Shown here: piece after piece, positions 32,700 to 41,036 of the stretch
How the letters are laid out: the number at the start of each line of letters is the position of its first letter
How positions within the stretch are numbered: the first letter of the stretch is position 1
Source: Shimia_B sp039815465
GTDB lineage: Bacteria > Pseudomonadota > Alphaproteobacteria > Rhodobacterales > Rhodobacteraceae
Assembly: GCA_039815465.1 (NCBI GenBank)
Contig: JBCBZG010000002.1
Location: 124,001-188,000, forward strand
Direction of reading: 5' to 3'
Length of the DNA: 64,000 nucleotides
Program-made: the position numbers and the translations under genes
The notes under the pieces: generated by a model
What the model saw: the letters and a program-made list of their open reading frames with translations, nothing else
What the model was told of the DNA's origin: nothing
Databases searched by the model: none

Positions 32700-34892
32700 A
32701 TGGACACTCTCGTCGATACCACGACCCATGCCGATTTCCTGCACTCCGACGCCCGCGCGGTGGTGGAGCCTGATTTCGACATCGAAAGCCCCGCCCGCTT
32801 CAACAACCGCGAGCTCAGCTGGCTGGGCTTCAACTGGCGCGTTCTGGAGGAGGCGGAGAACCCCAAGGTCCCGCTCCTCGAACGGCTGCGGTTTTTGTCG
32901 ATCTCGGCCACGAACCTGGATGAGTTCTACACCGTCCGCGTGGCAGGCCTGCGCGAACTGGCACAGGCAGGCAACACGACACCAGCCGCCGACGGGCTCA
33001 GCCCCGCCGAACAGCTCAAGCTGATTAACGCGAACGCCCGCGCGCTGATGCTGCGCCAGCAGGTCGTGCTCGCCGATCTGCGCACATTGATGGAGGACGC
33101 CGGGATCACGATCCTATCGGCGGACGCGCTCACCGACGCCGACCGCACGCATCTTGACGATGTGTTCGTCAACCAGGTCTTCGCCGTGCTGTCGCCGCTC
33201 GCCATCGACCCTGCGCACCCGTTCCCGTTCCTGCCCAATATGGGCTTCTCGCTCGCGCTCGAACTTGAACGGAAATCCGACAAATCCATCCTGCGCGCGC
33301 TTTTGCCGATCCCGGGCCAGCTGCGCCGGTTCTGGACGCTCCCCTCCCCCGAGGGCACCCGCCGCATCCTCCCTACGGAGGAGCTGCTGCTCATCCATAT
33401 CGAGCGGCTCTTTCCGGGCTACAAACTCAAAGGCCACTGCGCCTTCCGCATCCTCCGCGACAGCGACTTGGAACTGGAGGAGGAGGCAGAGGACCTCGTG
33501 CGGGAGTTCGAAACCGCCCTCAAACGCCGCCGCCGCGGCGAAGTGGTGCGCATGAAGCTTTCTGCCGGTGCGCCCACCCGGCTGAAATCCCTGATCATGG
33601 ACGAGCTTGACGTCACCGACGAAGAGGTGATCGAAATCGAGGGCCTTGTCGGCATGGCGGACCTGTCCGAGCTCGTCACTGACGAACGGCCCGACCTGCT
33701 TTGGCCCTCCTTCACGCCCCGCGTGCCTGAGCGCGTTCAGGACCATGACGGCGACATGTTCGCGGCAATCCGTCAAAAGGACATGCTGCTGCACCACCCT
33801 TACGAGACCTTCGACATGGTGGTGCGTTTCCTGCAACAGGCCGCCCGCGATCCCCATGTGGTCGCGATCAAACAAACGCTCTACCGCACATCCAAAGACA
33901 GCCCCATCGTCGCCGCGCTTTGCGAGGCGGCAGAGGACGGCAAGTCGGTGACCGCCCTGGTGGAACTCAAAGCCCGCTTTGACGAGGCCGCAAATATCCG
34001 CCAGTCCCGCCGCCTCGAACGCTCCGGCGCGCATGTCGTTTACGGCTTTATGACGCTGAAAACCCACGCGAAAATCTCGACCGTTGTGAGGCGGGAGGGC
34101 GACCAGCTCGTCACCTACACCCATTACGGCACCGGCAACTACCACCCCGGCACCGCGCGCGTTTACACCGACCTCAGCCTCTTTACCTGCGACGCGACGC
34201 TCGGGCGCGACGCGACAAAGGTGTTCAATTTCCTGTCCGGCTACGCGGAGCCAGACACGCTCGAAAACCTGTCCATATCCCCCTTCGCGCTCAAGGCGCG
34301 GCTGATCGAACTGATCGACGCCGAAATCGAACACGCAAAGGCAGGCCGCCCGGCGCAAGTCTGGGCGAAAATGAACTCGCTCATCGAGCCGCAAGTGATC
34401 GACGCGCTCTACCGCGCGTCGCAGAATGGCGTCAAAATCGACCTCGTCGTGCGCGGCATCTGCGGGCTGCGGCCAGGCGTGCGGGGGCTGTCGGAAAACA
34501 TCCGCGTCAAATCCGTCATCGGGCGCTTCCTCGAACACTCCCGCATCGTCTGTTTCGGCAACGGCGCAGGGCTGCCGTCGAACAAGGCGCGCGTGTTCAT
34601 CTCCTCCGCCGACTGGATGGGCAGGAACCTCAACCGCCGGGTTGAGACGCTGATCGAGGCCAAGAACAAAACCGTGAAAGCCCAGATCGTCAGCCAGGTC
34701 ATGGCCGCGAACCTCGCCGACGTGGCGCAAAGCTGGGTGATGAACGCCGACGGCTCCTTCACCCGCGCGCCCCTGGGCGAGGAATTTGCGTTCAACTGCC
34801 ACCGCTTTTTCATGGAAAACCCGTCGCTGTCGGGCCGCGGGTCGGCAGGCGCCAGCGACGTGCCCAAATTGACGCACACCACCGACGATTGA
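32700..34892 (+). CDS. ppk: Polyphosphate kinase 1 (Ppk)
   Basis: The 730-residue kinase transfers the gamma phosphate of ATP onto a polyphosphate chain. The domain order (N, H, C1, C2) is intact. The two key histidines appear as His456 in KTHAKI and His475 in THYGTGNYHPG, spaced as in E. coli. In-frame TTG and GTG codons lie just upstream, but the ATG at 32700 fits best. It is followed by ppx, the chain-degrading partner, and preceded by a Pho-box-like element. Confidence 0.95.
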   Translation: MDTLVDTTTHADFLHSDARAVVEPDFDIESPARFNNRELSWLGFNWRVLEEAENPKVPLLERLRFLSISATNLDEFYTVRVAGLRELAQAGNTTPAADGLSPAEQLKLINANARALMLRQQVVLADLRTLMEDAGITILSADALTDADRTHLDDVFVNQVFAVLSPLAIDPAHPFPFLPNMGFSLALELERKSDKSILRALLPIPGQLRRFWTLPSPEGTRRILPTEELLLIHIERLFPGYKLKGHCAFRILRDSDLELEEEAEDLVREFETALKRRRRGEVVRMKLSAGAPTRLKSLIMDELDVTDEEVIEIEGLVGMADLSELVTDERPDLLWPSFTPRVPERVQDHDGDMFAAIRQKDMLLHHPYETFDMVVRFLQQAARDPHVVAIKQTLYRTSKDSPIVAALCEAAEDGKSVTALVELKARFDEAANIRQSRRLERSGAHVVYGFMTLKTHAKISTVVRREGDQLVTYTHYGTGNYHPGTARVYTDLSLFTCDATLGRDATKVFNFLSGYAEPDTLENLSISPFALKARLIELIDAEIEHAKAGRPAQVWAKMNSLIEPQVIDALYRASQNGVKIDLVVRGICGLRPGVRGLSENIRVKSVIGRFLEHSRIVCFGNGAGLPSNKARVFISSADWMGRNLNRRVETLIEAKNKTVKAQIVSQVMAANLADVAQSWVMNADGSFTRAPLGEEFAFNCHRFFMENPSLSGRGSAGASDVPKLTHTTDD

Positions 34893-34943
34893 CGCACGCG
34901 CCCGGGCAAGGCATCACTCCCCCGTCCAGCCTGGGGGAGGATC

Positions 34944-36479
34944 ATGGACGGCCAAGGCAGTGACCTCGACGATTGGGGCCCGTTCGGGCGCCCGCTGTTC
35001 GACGATCCGACCGCGCGGCGGCTCAGCCGCGTTGGCGTGATCGACGTGGGATCAAACTCCGTGCGCTTGGTCATCTTTGACGGCGCCGCGCGGTCGCCCG
35101 CCTACTTTTACAACGAAAAGATCCTCTGTGGCCTTGGGACCGGGCTCGGCGAAACCGGCAAGCTGAACCCCGAGGGGCGCGAACGCGCGCTGTCCGCCAT
35201 GACGCGCTTTGTGGCCGTGGCGCTCGGCGCAGGGGTCAAGGACCTCACTGCTGTGGCCACCGCCGCCGTCCGCGACGCCAGCGACGGCGCCGCCTTCCGG
35301 GCCGAAGTCGAAAAGCTCACCGGCCTCAAAATCTGGGTCATCGACGGACGGGAAGAGGCGCGTCTGTCTGCGCAAGGCATCCTTCTGGGCTGGCCAGGCA
35401 GCTACGGGCTCGTCTGCGACATCGGCGGCTCCTCTATGGAGCTCGCCGAAATCGAGGGCGGCAAAGTCGGCCGCCGCGAGACATCGCCGCTCGGCCCGCT
35501 AAAGCTTGGCCTCATGGACACGCCCGACGCGCGCGCGACCGAGATCGACGCCCACCTGACCCGCATGGCCGATGCCCTGGGCAAACAGCGCAACAGGCTC
35601 TTCCTCGTGGGCGGGTCCTGGCGCGCATTCGCACGCGTGGACATGGACCGCCGCGACTACCCGCTGCGCGTGCTCCACGAATACCGCATGACCTCCGAGG
35701 ACGTGCACGCCACCGCCGCCCATATCGCAGCCTCTGACCCCGACGCCCTGCGCGCGCGCTGCGGCGTCTCCTCCACGCGGATGAGGCTTTTGCCGGTCGC
35801 CTCCGAGGTGCTCGTGCGCCTCACGGACCGCTTCCGGCCCCGCGACATCGCGATTTCCGCCTATGGCATCCGCGAGGGGCTGCTTTATGAACAGATGCCC
35901 GAGCGCCTGCGCGAGCGTGACCCCCTGATCGAGGCCTGCCGCTTTGCCGAGGCCAAGGACGCGCGCCTGCCCGGCTTTGGCAAGCGGCTCTTTGAGTTCA
36001 TTCGGCCCGTGTTCCCCGACGCCGACCTCGCCGAGCAGCGCCTGATGCAAGCGGCGTGCCTCCTCCATGACGTCAGCTGGCGCGCCCATCCCGACTACCG
36101 GGCGGAGGTCTGTTTCGACAACGCCACCCGCGCCAATCTGGGCGGGCTCAAGCATTCCGAGCGGGTGTTCCTAGGCCTCGCGCTCCTTCACCGCTATCGC
36201 AACGGGCGCACCGGCTCGCGCATTGAGGAGCTTTTGCCGATGCTCGACGCCGACCAGCAAGCCCGCGCGGAGCGGCTGGGTAAGGCCATGCGCTTTGGCG
36301 CGATGCTTTGGGCGGATGCTAAAGACACCGGCGCAAAGCTCAAATGGCGGAAAAAGGATGAAACGCTACTCCTGACGCTCAAGAAACGCGCGCAGCCGCT
36401 CTTTGGTGAGGTTGTTCAGTCGCGGTTCAAGTCACTGGCTGATGCGCTGGGCGCGACGCCTGAGATCGAGTTCGACTAA
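34944..36479 (+). CDS. ppx: Exopolyphosphatase / GppA family (Ppx)
   Basis: The 511-residue protein has the Ppx/GppA actin-fold motifs DVGSNSVRLVIFDG, VATAAVRDASDG and VCDIGGSSMELAE. It has a C-terminal HD-like helical region (ACLLHDVSWRAHP, then FLGLALLHRYRNG). It releases phosphate from polyphosphate ends. A GGAGG ribosome site lies before the ATG at 34944. It is 51 bases downstream of ppk and should be co-transcribed. Confidence 0.93.
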   Translation: MDGQGSDLDDWGPFGRPLFDDPTARRLSRVGVIDVGSNSVRLVIFDGAARSPAYFYNEKILCGLGTGLGETGKLNPEGRERALSAMTRFVAVALGAGVKDLTAVATAAVRDASDGAAFRAEVEKLTGLKIWVIDGREEARLSAQGILLGWPGSYGLVCDIGGSSMELAEIEGGKVGRRETSPLGPLKLGLMDTPDARATEIDAHLTRMADALGKQRNRLFLVGGSWRAFARVDMDRRDYPLRVLHEYRMTSEDVHATAAHIAASDPDALRARCGVSSTRMRLLPVASEVLVRLTDRFRPRDIAISAYGIREGLLYEQMPERLRERDPLIEACRFAEAKDARLPGFGKRLFEFIRPVFPDADLAEQRLMQAACLLHDVSWRAHPDYRAEVCFDNATRANLGGLKHSERVFLGLALLHRYRNGRTGSRIEELLPMLDADQQARAERLGKAMRFGAMLWADAKDTGAKLKWRKKDETLLLTLKKRAQPLFGEVVQSRFKSLADALGATPEIEFD

Positions 36480-36499
36480 CGCCAACCGTCGGAACGAAT

Positions 36500-36562
36500 T
36501 CAGAGGGTATCCCCGGCCGAGGGTGGGGGATGTATCGCCCGCCCTCGGTCGGGAATGCCCTC
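36500..36562. repeat. Palindromic intergenic element (family member R4)
   Basis: GAGGGTATCCCCGGCCGAGGG (36503-36523) pairs with GCCCTCGGTCGGGAATGCCCTC (36540-36561), about 18 of 21 positions. The core GAGGGTGGGGGATGTATC is the same as in R5. The second downstream hairpin of the family is missing. It lies between convergent ppx and the CysJ-like gene. Confidence 0.75.
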
Positions 36563-36602
36563 AATGCCCAATACAAACGCTGAAATTTGCACTTTATGGG
36601 GC

Positions 36603-38189
36603 TCAGTACACATCCTTCAAATACCGCCCCTGCCGCCGCATCTGGGCCAGACGATCCGCCGCATAACGCTCAGAAACCCCACCATGCTCGGCGATGATGG
36701 CAATCAACGCCTCTTCCACCGCGGGTGCCATGCCCTTGGCATCGCCGCACACGTAGATATGGGCCCCGGCCTCAATCTGCGCCCAGACATCCGCCGCCGC
36801 AGCGCGCAAGAGATCCTGAACATAGACTTTTTCCGCCTGATCCCGCGAGAACGCGAGATCGAGCCGCCCGAGCACACCGGCCACCTCAAACGCCGTAAGC
36901 TCTGCCTCATAGACATGATCGGTCGCCCGCTGCCGGTCCCCGGTGATGAGCCAGTTTAGCCCATCATCACCGCGCGCCTGACGCTCCTGCAGGAAACCGA
37001 TGAAGGGCGCGATGCCCGTCCCCGGCCCGACCATGATCACAGGTGCCGCGCCGTCTTCTGGCAACCGGAACCGTTTGTTGGGGATCATGAAGACCGCGGC
37101 CTCTTCCCCAACCTCCATCTCATCAATCAGATAGGTCGAACACACCCCGTTATAGCGGCGCTTAGCGCCTGCCCAGCGCACCGCGGCCACGGTCAGATGC
37201 ACCTCACCCGCGTGCACACGCGGTGACGACGCAATCGAATAGGTCCGGTGCTGAAGCGGCTTCAAGAGCCCGAGCAGAATATCCGCCGTCACCACGAGCC
37301 GTGGGTCGATGTTCAGGACATCAAGCACGTCCTTGCCCCAGAAAAAAGCCTCCTGCGCCTCGCGCCCGCCTGCCATGGCGGCGGCCAGTGCATCGTCCTG
37401 CACGACGGACGCAACGCCCTCAATCAGGTCCTTTGACGGCGTCAGAATTTCAAACTTTGACGACAAAAGCTCGCCCAGGGGCAGGTCATAGCCCTCCACC
37501 CGCGACACCCAGGGGCGGTTTAGCCGGCGCAGGATCTGCTGCACCAACTCCTGCGCATTGCGCGGCACCACAGCGATCCCGTCGCCCGCCGCGTAATCGA
37601 GCCCACTGTCACCCAGCGACAGCACGATGTGGTGGACCTCCTTGGTCGACCCCTCGCCCGTCAACGCCCGGTTTTCCACGATCCGCGCGGGGTAAGGGTT
37701 GGCACGGGACCACGCCACGACCTCCTCGGCGGTCTCTTCGACCTCGTCGACGACCGCCGCATTGCCAGAGGCTGGGATGGCCTGATCAATCCACGCCTCC
37801 GCCGTCGCCTCGTAATTCAGATCGCAATCCGCCCGGTCGATGCGCCGCGTCGCACCGCACTCGGCCAGCATCGCGTCGATGTCCTTGCCCGCCTGACAGA
37901 ACTGCTCATAGGCGCTGTCGCCCAGCGCGCAGACGCCGAACTTGACCCCCTTTAGCACGGGCGGCGCGGCCTCGATCTCGTCCCAAAAGAGCTCCGCGTT
38001 GAACGGCATCTCGCCTTCGCCATAGGTCGACACGAAGACGAGCACATCGTCCATTTCCGCCAGCTCCTCCATCGAGACGGAGTCGAGCTCGCAGATATTC
38101 ACCTGATGTCCCCGGGACTTAGCGAGCTTGGCCGCAGTCCGCGCGACGTTCTCGGCGGTGCCGGTGACGGATCCAAATAATATGTTCAC
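36603..38189 (-). CDS. cysJ: CysJ-like diflavin reductase (sulfite reductase flavoprotein type), orphan
   Basis: The 528-residue protein has an N-terminal flavodoxin domain (GSVTGTAENVA, STYGEGEMP, GVCALGDSAYEQFCQAGKD), a linker and FAD domain (RTYSIASSP) and a NADPH domain (GPGTGIAPFIGFLQER, and a C-terminal DVY). This is the CysJ/cytochrome P450-reductase family layout. No cysI follows, so the electron acceptor is unknown. The GTG at 38189 is preceded by GGAGG; an ATG 12 codons upstream would lie before that site. Two promoter-region sites lie at 38291-38331. Confidence 0.82.
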   Translation of the reverse strand: MNILFGSVTGTAENVARTAAKLAKSRGHQVNICELDSVSMEELAEMDDVLVFVSTYGEGEMPFNAELFWDEIEAAPPVLKGVKFGVCALGDSAYEQFCQAGKDIDAMLAECGATRRIDRADCDLNYEATAEAWIDQAIPASGNAAVVDEVEETAEEVVAWSRANPYPARIVENRALTGEGSTKEVHHIVLSLGDSGLDYAAGDGIAVVPRNAQELVQQILRRLNRPWVSRVEGYDLPLGELLSSKFEILTPSKDLIEGVASVVQDDALAAAMAGGREAQEAFFWGKDVLDVLNIDPRLVVTADILLGLLKPLQHRTYSIASSPRVHAGEVHLTVAAVRWAGAKRRYNGVCSTYLIDEMEVGEEAAVFMIPNKRFRLPEDGAAPVIMVGPGTGIAPFIGFLQERQARGDDGLNWLITGDRQRATDHVYEAELTAFEVAGVLGRLDLAFSRDQAEKVYVQDLLRAAAADVWAQIEAGAHIYVCGDAKGMAPAVEEALIAIIAEHGGVSERYAADRLAQMRRQGRYLKDVY

Positions 38190-38290
38190 CCTCAACCTCC
38201 ACTGGTGAAAGCGGCCGGGCATCATAGTCGGGCTTGGGCCCGAGATGTGGCATGGCGGTTACCTTTACGGGCGCGCGAGCGCCCGCATAA

Positions 38291-38331
38291 TGTAAACCAT
38301 GTCAGACAGTATGTGACAAGTTAGATTGACA
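38291..38331 (-). promoter_or_regulatory. Tandem TGT-N12-ACA sites in the cysJ-like promoter
   Basis: On the plus strand, TGT-N12-ACA (38291-38308) and TGA-N12-ACA (38314-38331; one mismatch) are separated by 5 bp. TGT-N12-ACA is the PpsR/CrtJ operator form. On the minus strand the inner halves give TTGTCA and TTTACA 17 bases apart, which could be the -35 and -10. The mvaA promoter has the same layout. Confidence 0.5.
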
Positions 38332-38339
38332 ATTCTGCT

Positions 38340-38459
38340 ATAGCGCCGGTCCGAAGGGTGGCGTTCCCGCCGCCCGTCAAACCAAAGGTTTGCCTTTGGC
38401 AAAACGGGGGCGGAACGGCGCGCCCCGACGGGGCCGTCGGGCGAGTACTCTGGCGCTAT
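38340..38459. repeat. Palindromic intergenic element with internal insert (family member R2)
   Basis: GCGCCGGTCCG (38343-38353) pairs with CGGAACGGCGC (38411-38421). An extra hairpin-forming piece, CAAACCAAAGGTTTG, sits inside the core. A second stem CCCGAC-N6-GTCGGG follows. The outer ends are inverted repeats ATAGCGCC (38340-38347) and GGCGCTAT (38452-38459). It lies between the MFS and CysJ-like genes. Confidence 0.78.
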
Positions 38460-38471
38460 GTGAGGCTAGAG

Positions 38472-39743
38472 TCAGCCGCCCTGCAACGCCCGCTCGTGCT
38501 GGGTAATCCCATATAGCGCAATCGCCGACACGATCACCCCCGACAGCAGGTAGAGCGACGCAGCCCACAGCCCGAACATCGCCGTCAGCCCAAGCCCGCA
38601 AAGCGGCGCAAAGGCCGCGCCCACGATCCAGCTCAGGTTCACCGACAATGCGGAGCCCGAATAGCGGAACCGCGCCGGATACCGCCCCGGCACGATGGAG
38701 CTCGCCTGCCCATAGCTGAACCCGAGCAGCACAAAGCCAACGAGGATGTAGATCGCTGGCTGCGTGTCCAGCGTCGGCATCAAAAGGCACAAAAGCGCCA
38801 CAGACCCCGTCACCGACCACTGCACGATCCGCTGCCCCAGCTTGTCAGCCAGGTACCCCGACGCGATCACCGCGCCGATGGCCAGCGTCCCGCCCACAAG
38901 CTGCCAAAGCAGGATCGTCTCGATCGCCACCGTGCCCGTCATCAGTTTGTAAGCCAGCGGGAAAATCGTCACCATGTGGAACAGCGCATAGGACGCCAGC
39001 GGCAGCATCGTGGACATCAGGATCGGACGCCACTGGGTCGTCACCAGCTCCCTAAAGGGCGCGGATTGAAAGCTTTCGTCGTCGCCGCCGAAATCAGTCT
39101 GCAACAGCCGGATCCGCGCGAAAAGCGACACAACATTCACCGCCATCACCGCAAAGAACGCGAAGCGCCAGCCGTACTGAATGAACTCCTCCGCCGTCAG
39201 AAACCCGGTGAGCACGTAGTAGAGCGACGCCGCCACACAAAACCCGATGGGCCCGCCCAGCTGAGCGACCATGCCATAGCGCGCCTCATACCCAGCAGGC
39301 GCGGCCTTGCGTAGCTGCATCGTGATCCCGTCCCACGCACCACCGAGCCCAATCCCCTGCGCGATCCGCAGAACACACAGCGCAATCACCGCGCCCCAGC
39401 CCCAGACCTCGAACCCGGGCAAGAGACCAATTGCCACAGTCGACGTACCCAGAATGAACAACGCCAGCGTGATCTTGCCCGTCTTGCCGATCTTGCGCTG
39501 CACCCAGCGCCCCCAGACCTGCGCAAAGGGTCGCACCACGAACGCCAGCGCAAAGGTCCCAAAGGACAACATCATCCCGGTATAGAGGTCATACATCGGG
39601 AAAAAGAGCTGCGGAAACACCAGCGCGCAAGCGATCCCATAGACAAAAAAGCCAAAGAAATCAGTGACCCGCGACATGATCACCGTCGTGATCACCTCAT
39701 CGAGTGTGGCCGTATGTTCATGCGTGGCGTGGGTATCTGCCAT
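38472..39743 (-). CDS. MFS transporter, metabolite:H+ symporter type
   Basis: The 423-residue protein has 12 membrane segments and the metabolite:proton symporter features of the ShiA/ProP branch: an N-terminal FFGFFVYGIACAL, and the loop 2-3 motif near VRPFAQVWGRWVQRKIG (split as VRPFAQVWG, RWVQRKIG). The likely cargo class is small organic acids or osmolytes; which one is not shown. It is a single gene divergent from cyoA. Confidence 0.86.
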   Translation of the reverse strand: MADTHATHEHTATLDEVITTVIMSRVTDFFGFFVYGIACALVFPQLFFPMYDLYTGMMLSFGTFALAFVVRPFAQVWGRWVQRKIGKTGKITLALFILGTSTVAIGLLPGFEVWGWGAVIALCVLRIAQGIGLGGAWDGITMQLRKAAPAGYEARYGMVAQLGGPIGFCVAASLYYVLTGFLTAEEFIQYGWRFAFFAVMAVNVVSLFARIRLLQTDFGGDDESFQSAPFRELVTTQWRPILMSTMLPLASYALFHMVTIFPLAYKLMTGTVAIETILLWQLVGGTLAIGAVIASGYLADKLGQRIVQWSVTGSVALLCLLMPTLDTQPAIYILVGFVLLGFSYGQASSIVPGRYPARFRYSGSALSVNLSWIVGAAFAPLCGLGLTAMFGLWAASLYLLSGVIVSAIALYGITQHERALQGG

Positions 39744-39954
39744 GACCTGTCTTCCTGCCGCTGGGCGAATGCGTGTTCTCGCCTATCTACATGTGCACAC
39801 CGGGATATAGGGCAAGTTTTGCGGGTGCGTACTTTTGTTGCAGTGCAGCGAAGCGATGCGGACCTAGCTCTGACACATACGACAACAGGGCCGCACGCGA
39901 CCGATCTCCCCGCGGTGCGGCCCACGATAACGACAACGGTAAGGTGACGCCGCC

Positions 39955-41034
39955 ATGCGCTGGTTCAGAGCTTTCCTCCTCATTCTCACAGCCTTTGTGC
40001 TGTCGGGCTGCAATCTCGTCCTCTTGAACCCGGCGGGCGATGTGGCCTCCCAACAGGGCGACCTGATCATCTACGCGACGGTGATGATGTGCCTCGTGAT
40101 CATCCCGGTCATGGCGCTCACCGTGTTCTTCGCCTGGCAATACCGCGCCTCGAACCAGCGCGCGCGGTATGAGCCGGAATGGAGCCACTCCATCAGCCTC
40201 GAAATCGTGATCTGGGCCGTGCCGCTCGCCATCATCATCGTGCTGGCGGGCCTGACCTGGGTCGCGACCCACCGGCTCGACCCCTACGCAGACCTAACGC
40301 GGATTTCTGAGACGCAGGAGGTCGATCCAAATGTCGAACCGCTCGAAATCCAGGTCGTCGCGCTCGACTGGAAGTGGCTCTTTATCTACCCCGAGCAGGA
40401 GATCGCGACCGTAGGCGAGTTCGCCGTGGTCAAGGACCGGCCTGTGGAGTTCAAGCTGACCTCCAACACCGTCATGAACGCGTTCTACATCCCCGATATG
40501 GCGGGCATGATCTACGCCATGGCGGGGATGGAGACGGAACTGAACGCCGTCCTCAACTCCACCGGTGAGTTCGAAGGCTTCGCCGCCAACTATAACGGCG
40601 CGGGCTTCTCGCAGATGCGTTTTGAGACCATCAGTCTCGAAAACGAGGCCGCGTTTGACGCCTGGGTCGCCGATGTCCGCGCGACCGGCATCCCGGAGCT
40701 GTCGGATGACACGTTCAACACGCTGGCCACCCCCTCCATCCAAGAGGGCATCACCTATTACGCCCGGCTTCAGGACGGCATCTATGACCGCATCCTGAAC
40801 ATGTGCACCGTCCCCGGGTCACTCTGCCTCGACGATCAGATGATGGTCGACGCGCTCGGCGGCGGGGGCATCGACGGGCTCTTTAATCGGGAGGTGTTCG
40901 CAGGCATCTGCGACGTGGACGATCCACGCTCGCTCATGGCGCTGCTGCGACCCGAGGCCATCAGCGAGGACGAGCGCCTGCTCGCCGCGCTCATGCCGCC
41001 CTCCCAAGACCAAATGCAAACGCGGAGTAACTGA
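39955..41034 (+). CDS. cyoA: Cytochrome bo3 ubiquinol oxidase subunit II
   Basis: The 359-residue protein starts with a lipoprotein signal (FVLSGC), two membrane helices (about 35-60 and 78-105) and a periplasmic cupredoxin-like domain (EIQVVALDWKWLFIYPEQ). The CuA ligand set of cytochrome c oxidases is absent, as expected for a quinol oxidase. It opens the cyoABCD-surf1 operon and lies 2 bases before cyoB. Confidence 0.93.
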   Translation: MRWFRAFLLILTAFVLSGCNLVLLNPAGDVASQQGDLIIYATVMMCLVIIPVMALTVFFAWQYRASNQRARYEPEWSHSISLEIVIWAVPLAIIIVLAGLTWVATHRLDPYADLTRISETQEVDPNVEPLEIQVVALDWKWLFIYPEQEIATVGEFAVVKDRPVEFKLTSNTVMNAFYIPDMAGMIYAMAGMETELNAVLNSTGEFEGFAANYNGAGFSQMRFETISLENEAAFDAWVADVRATGIPELSDDTFNTLATPSIQEGITYYARLQDGIYDRILNMCTVPGSLCLDDQMMVDALGGGGIDGLFNREVFAGICDVDDPRSLMALLRPEAISEDERLLAALMPPSQDQMQTRSN

Positions 41035-41036
41035 CC

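Noticed and set aside
33114..34877. Long open frame (587 codons) on the minus strand opposite ppk
   Set aside because: Composition is that of an antisense shadow and ppk is clear on the other strand.
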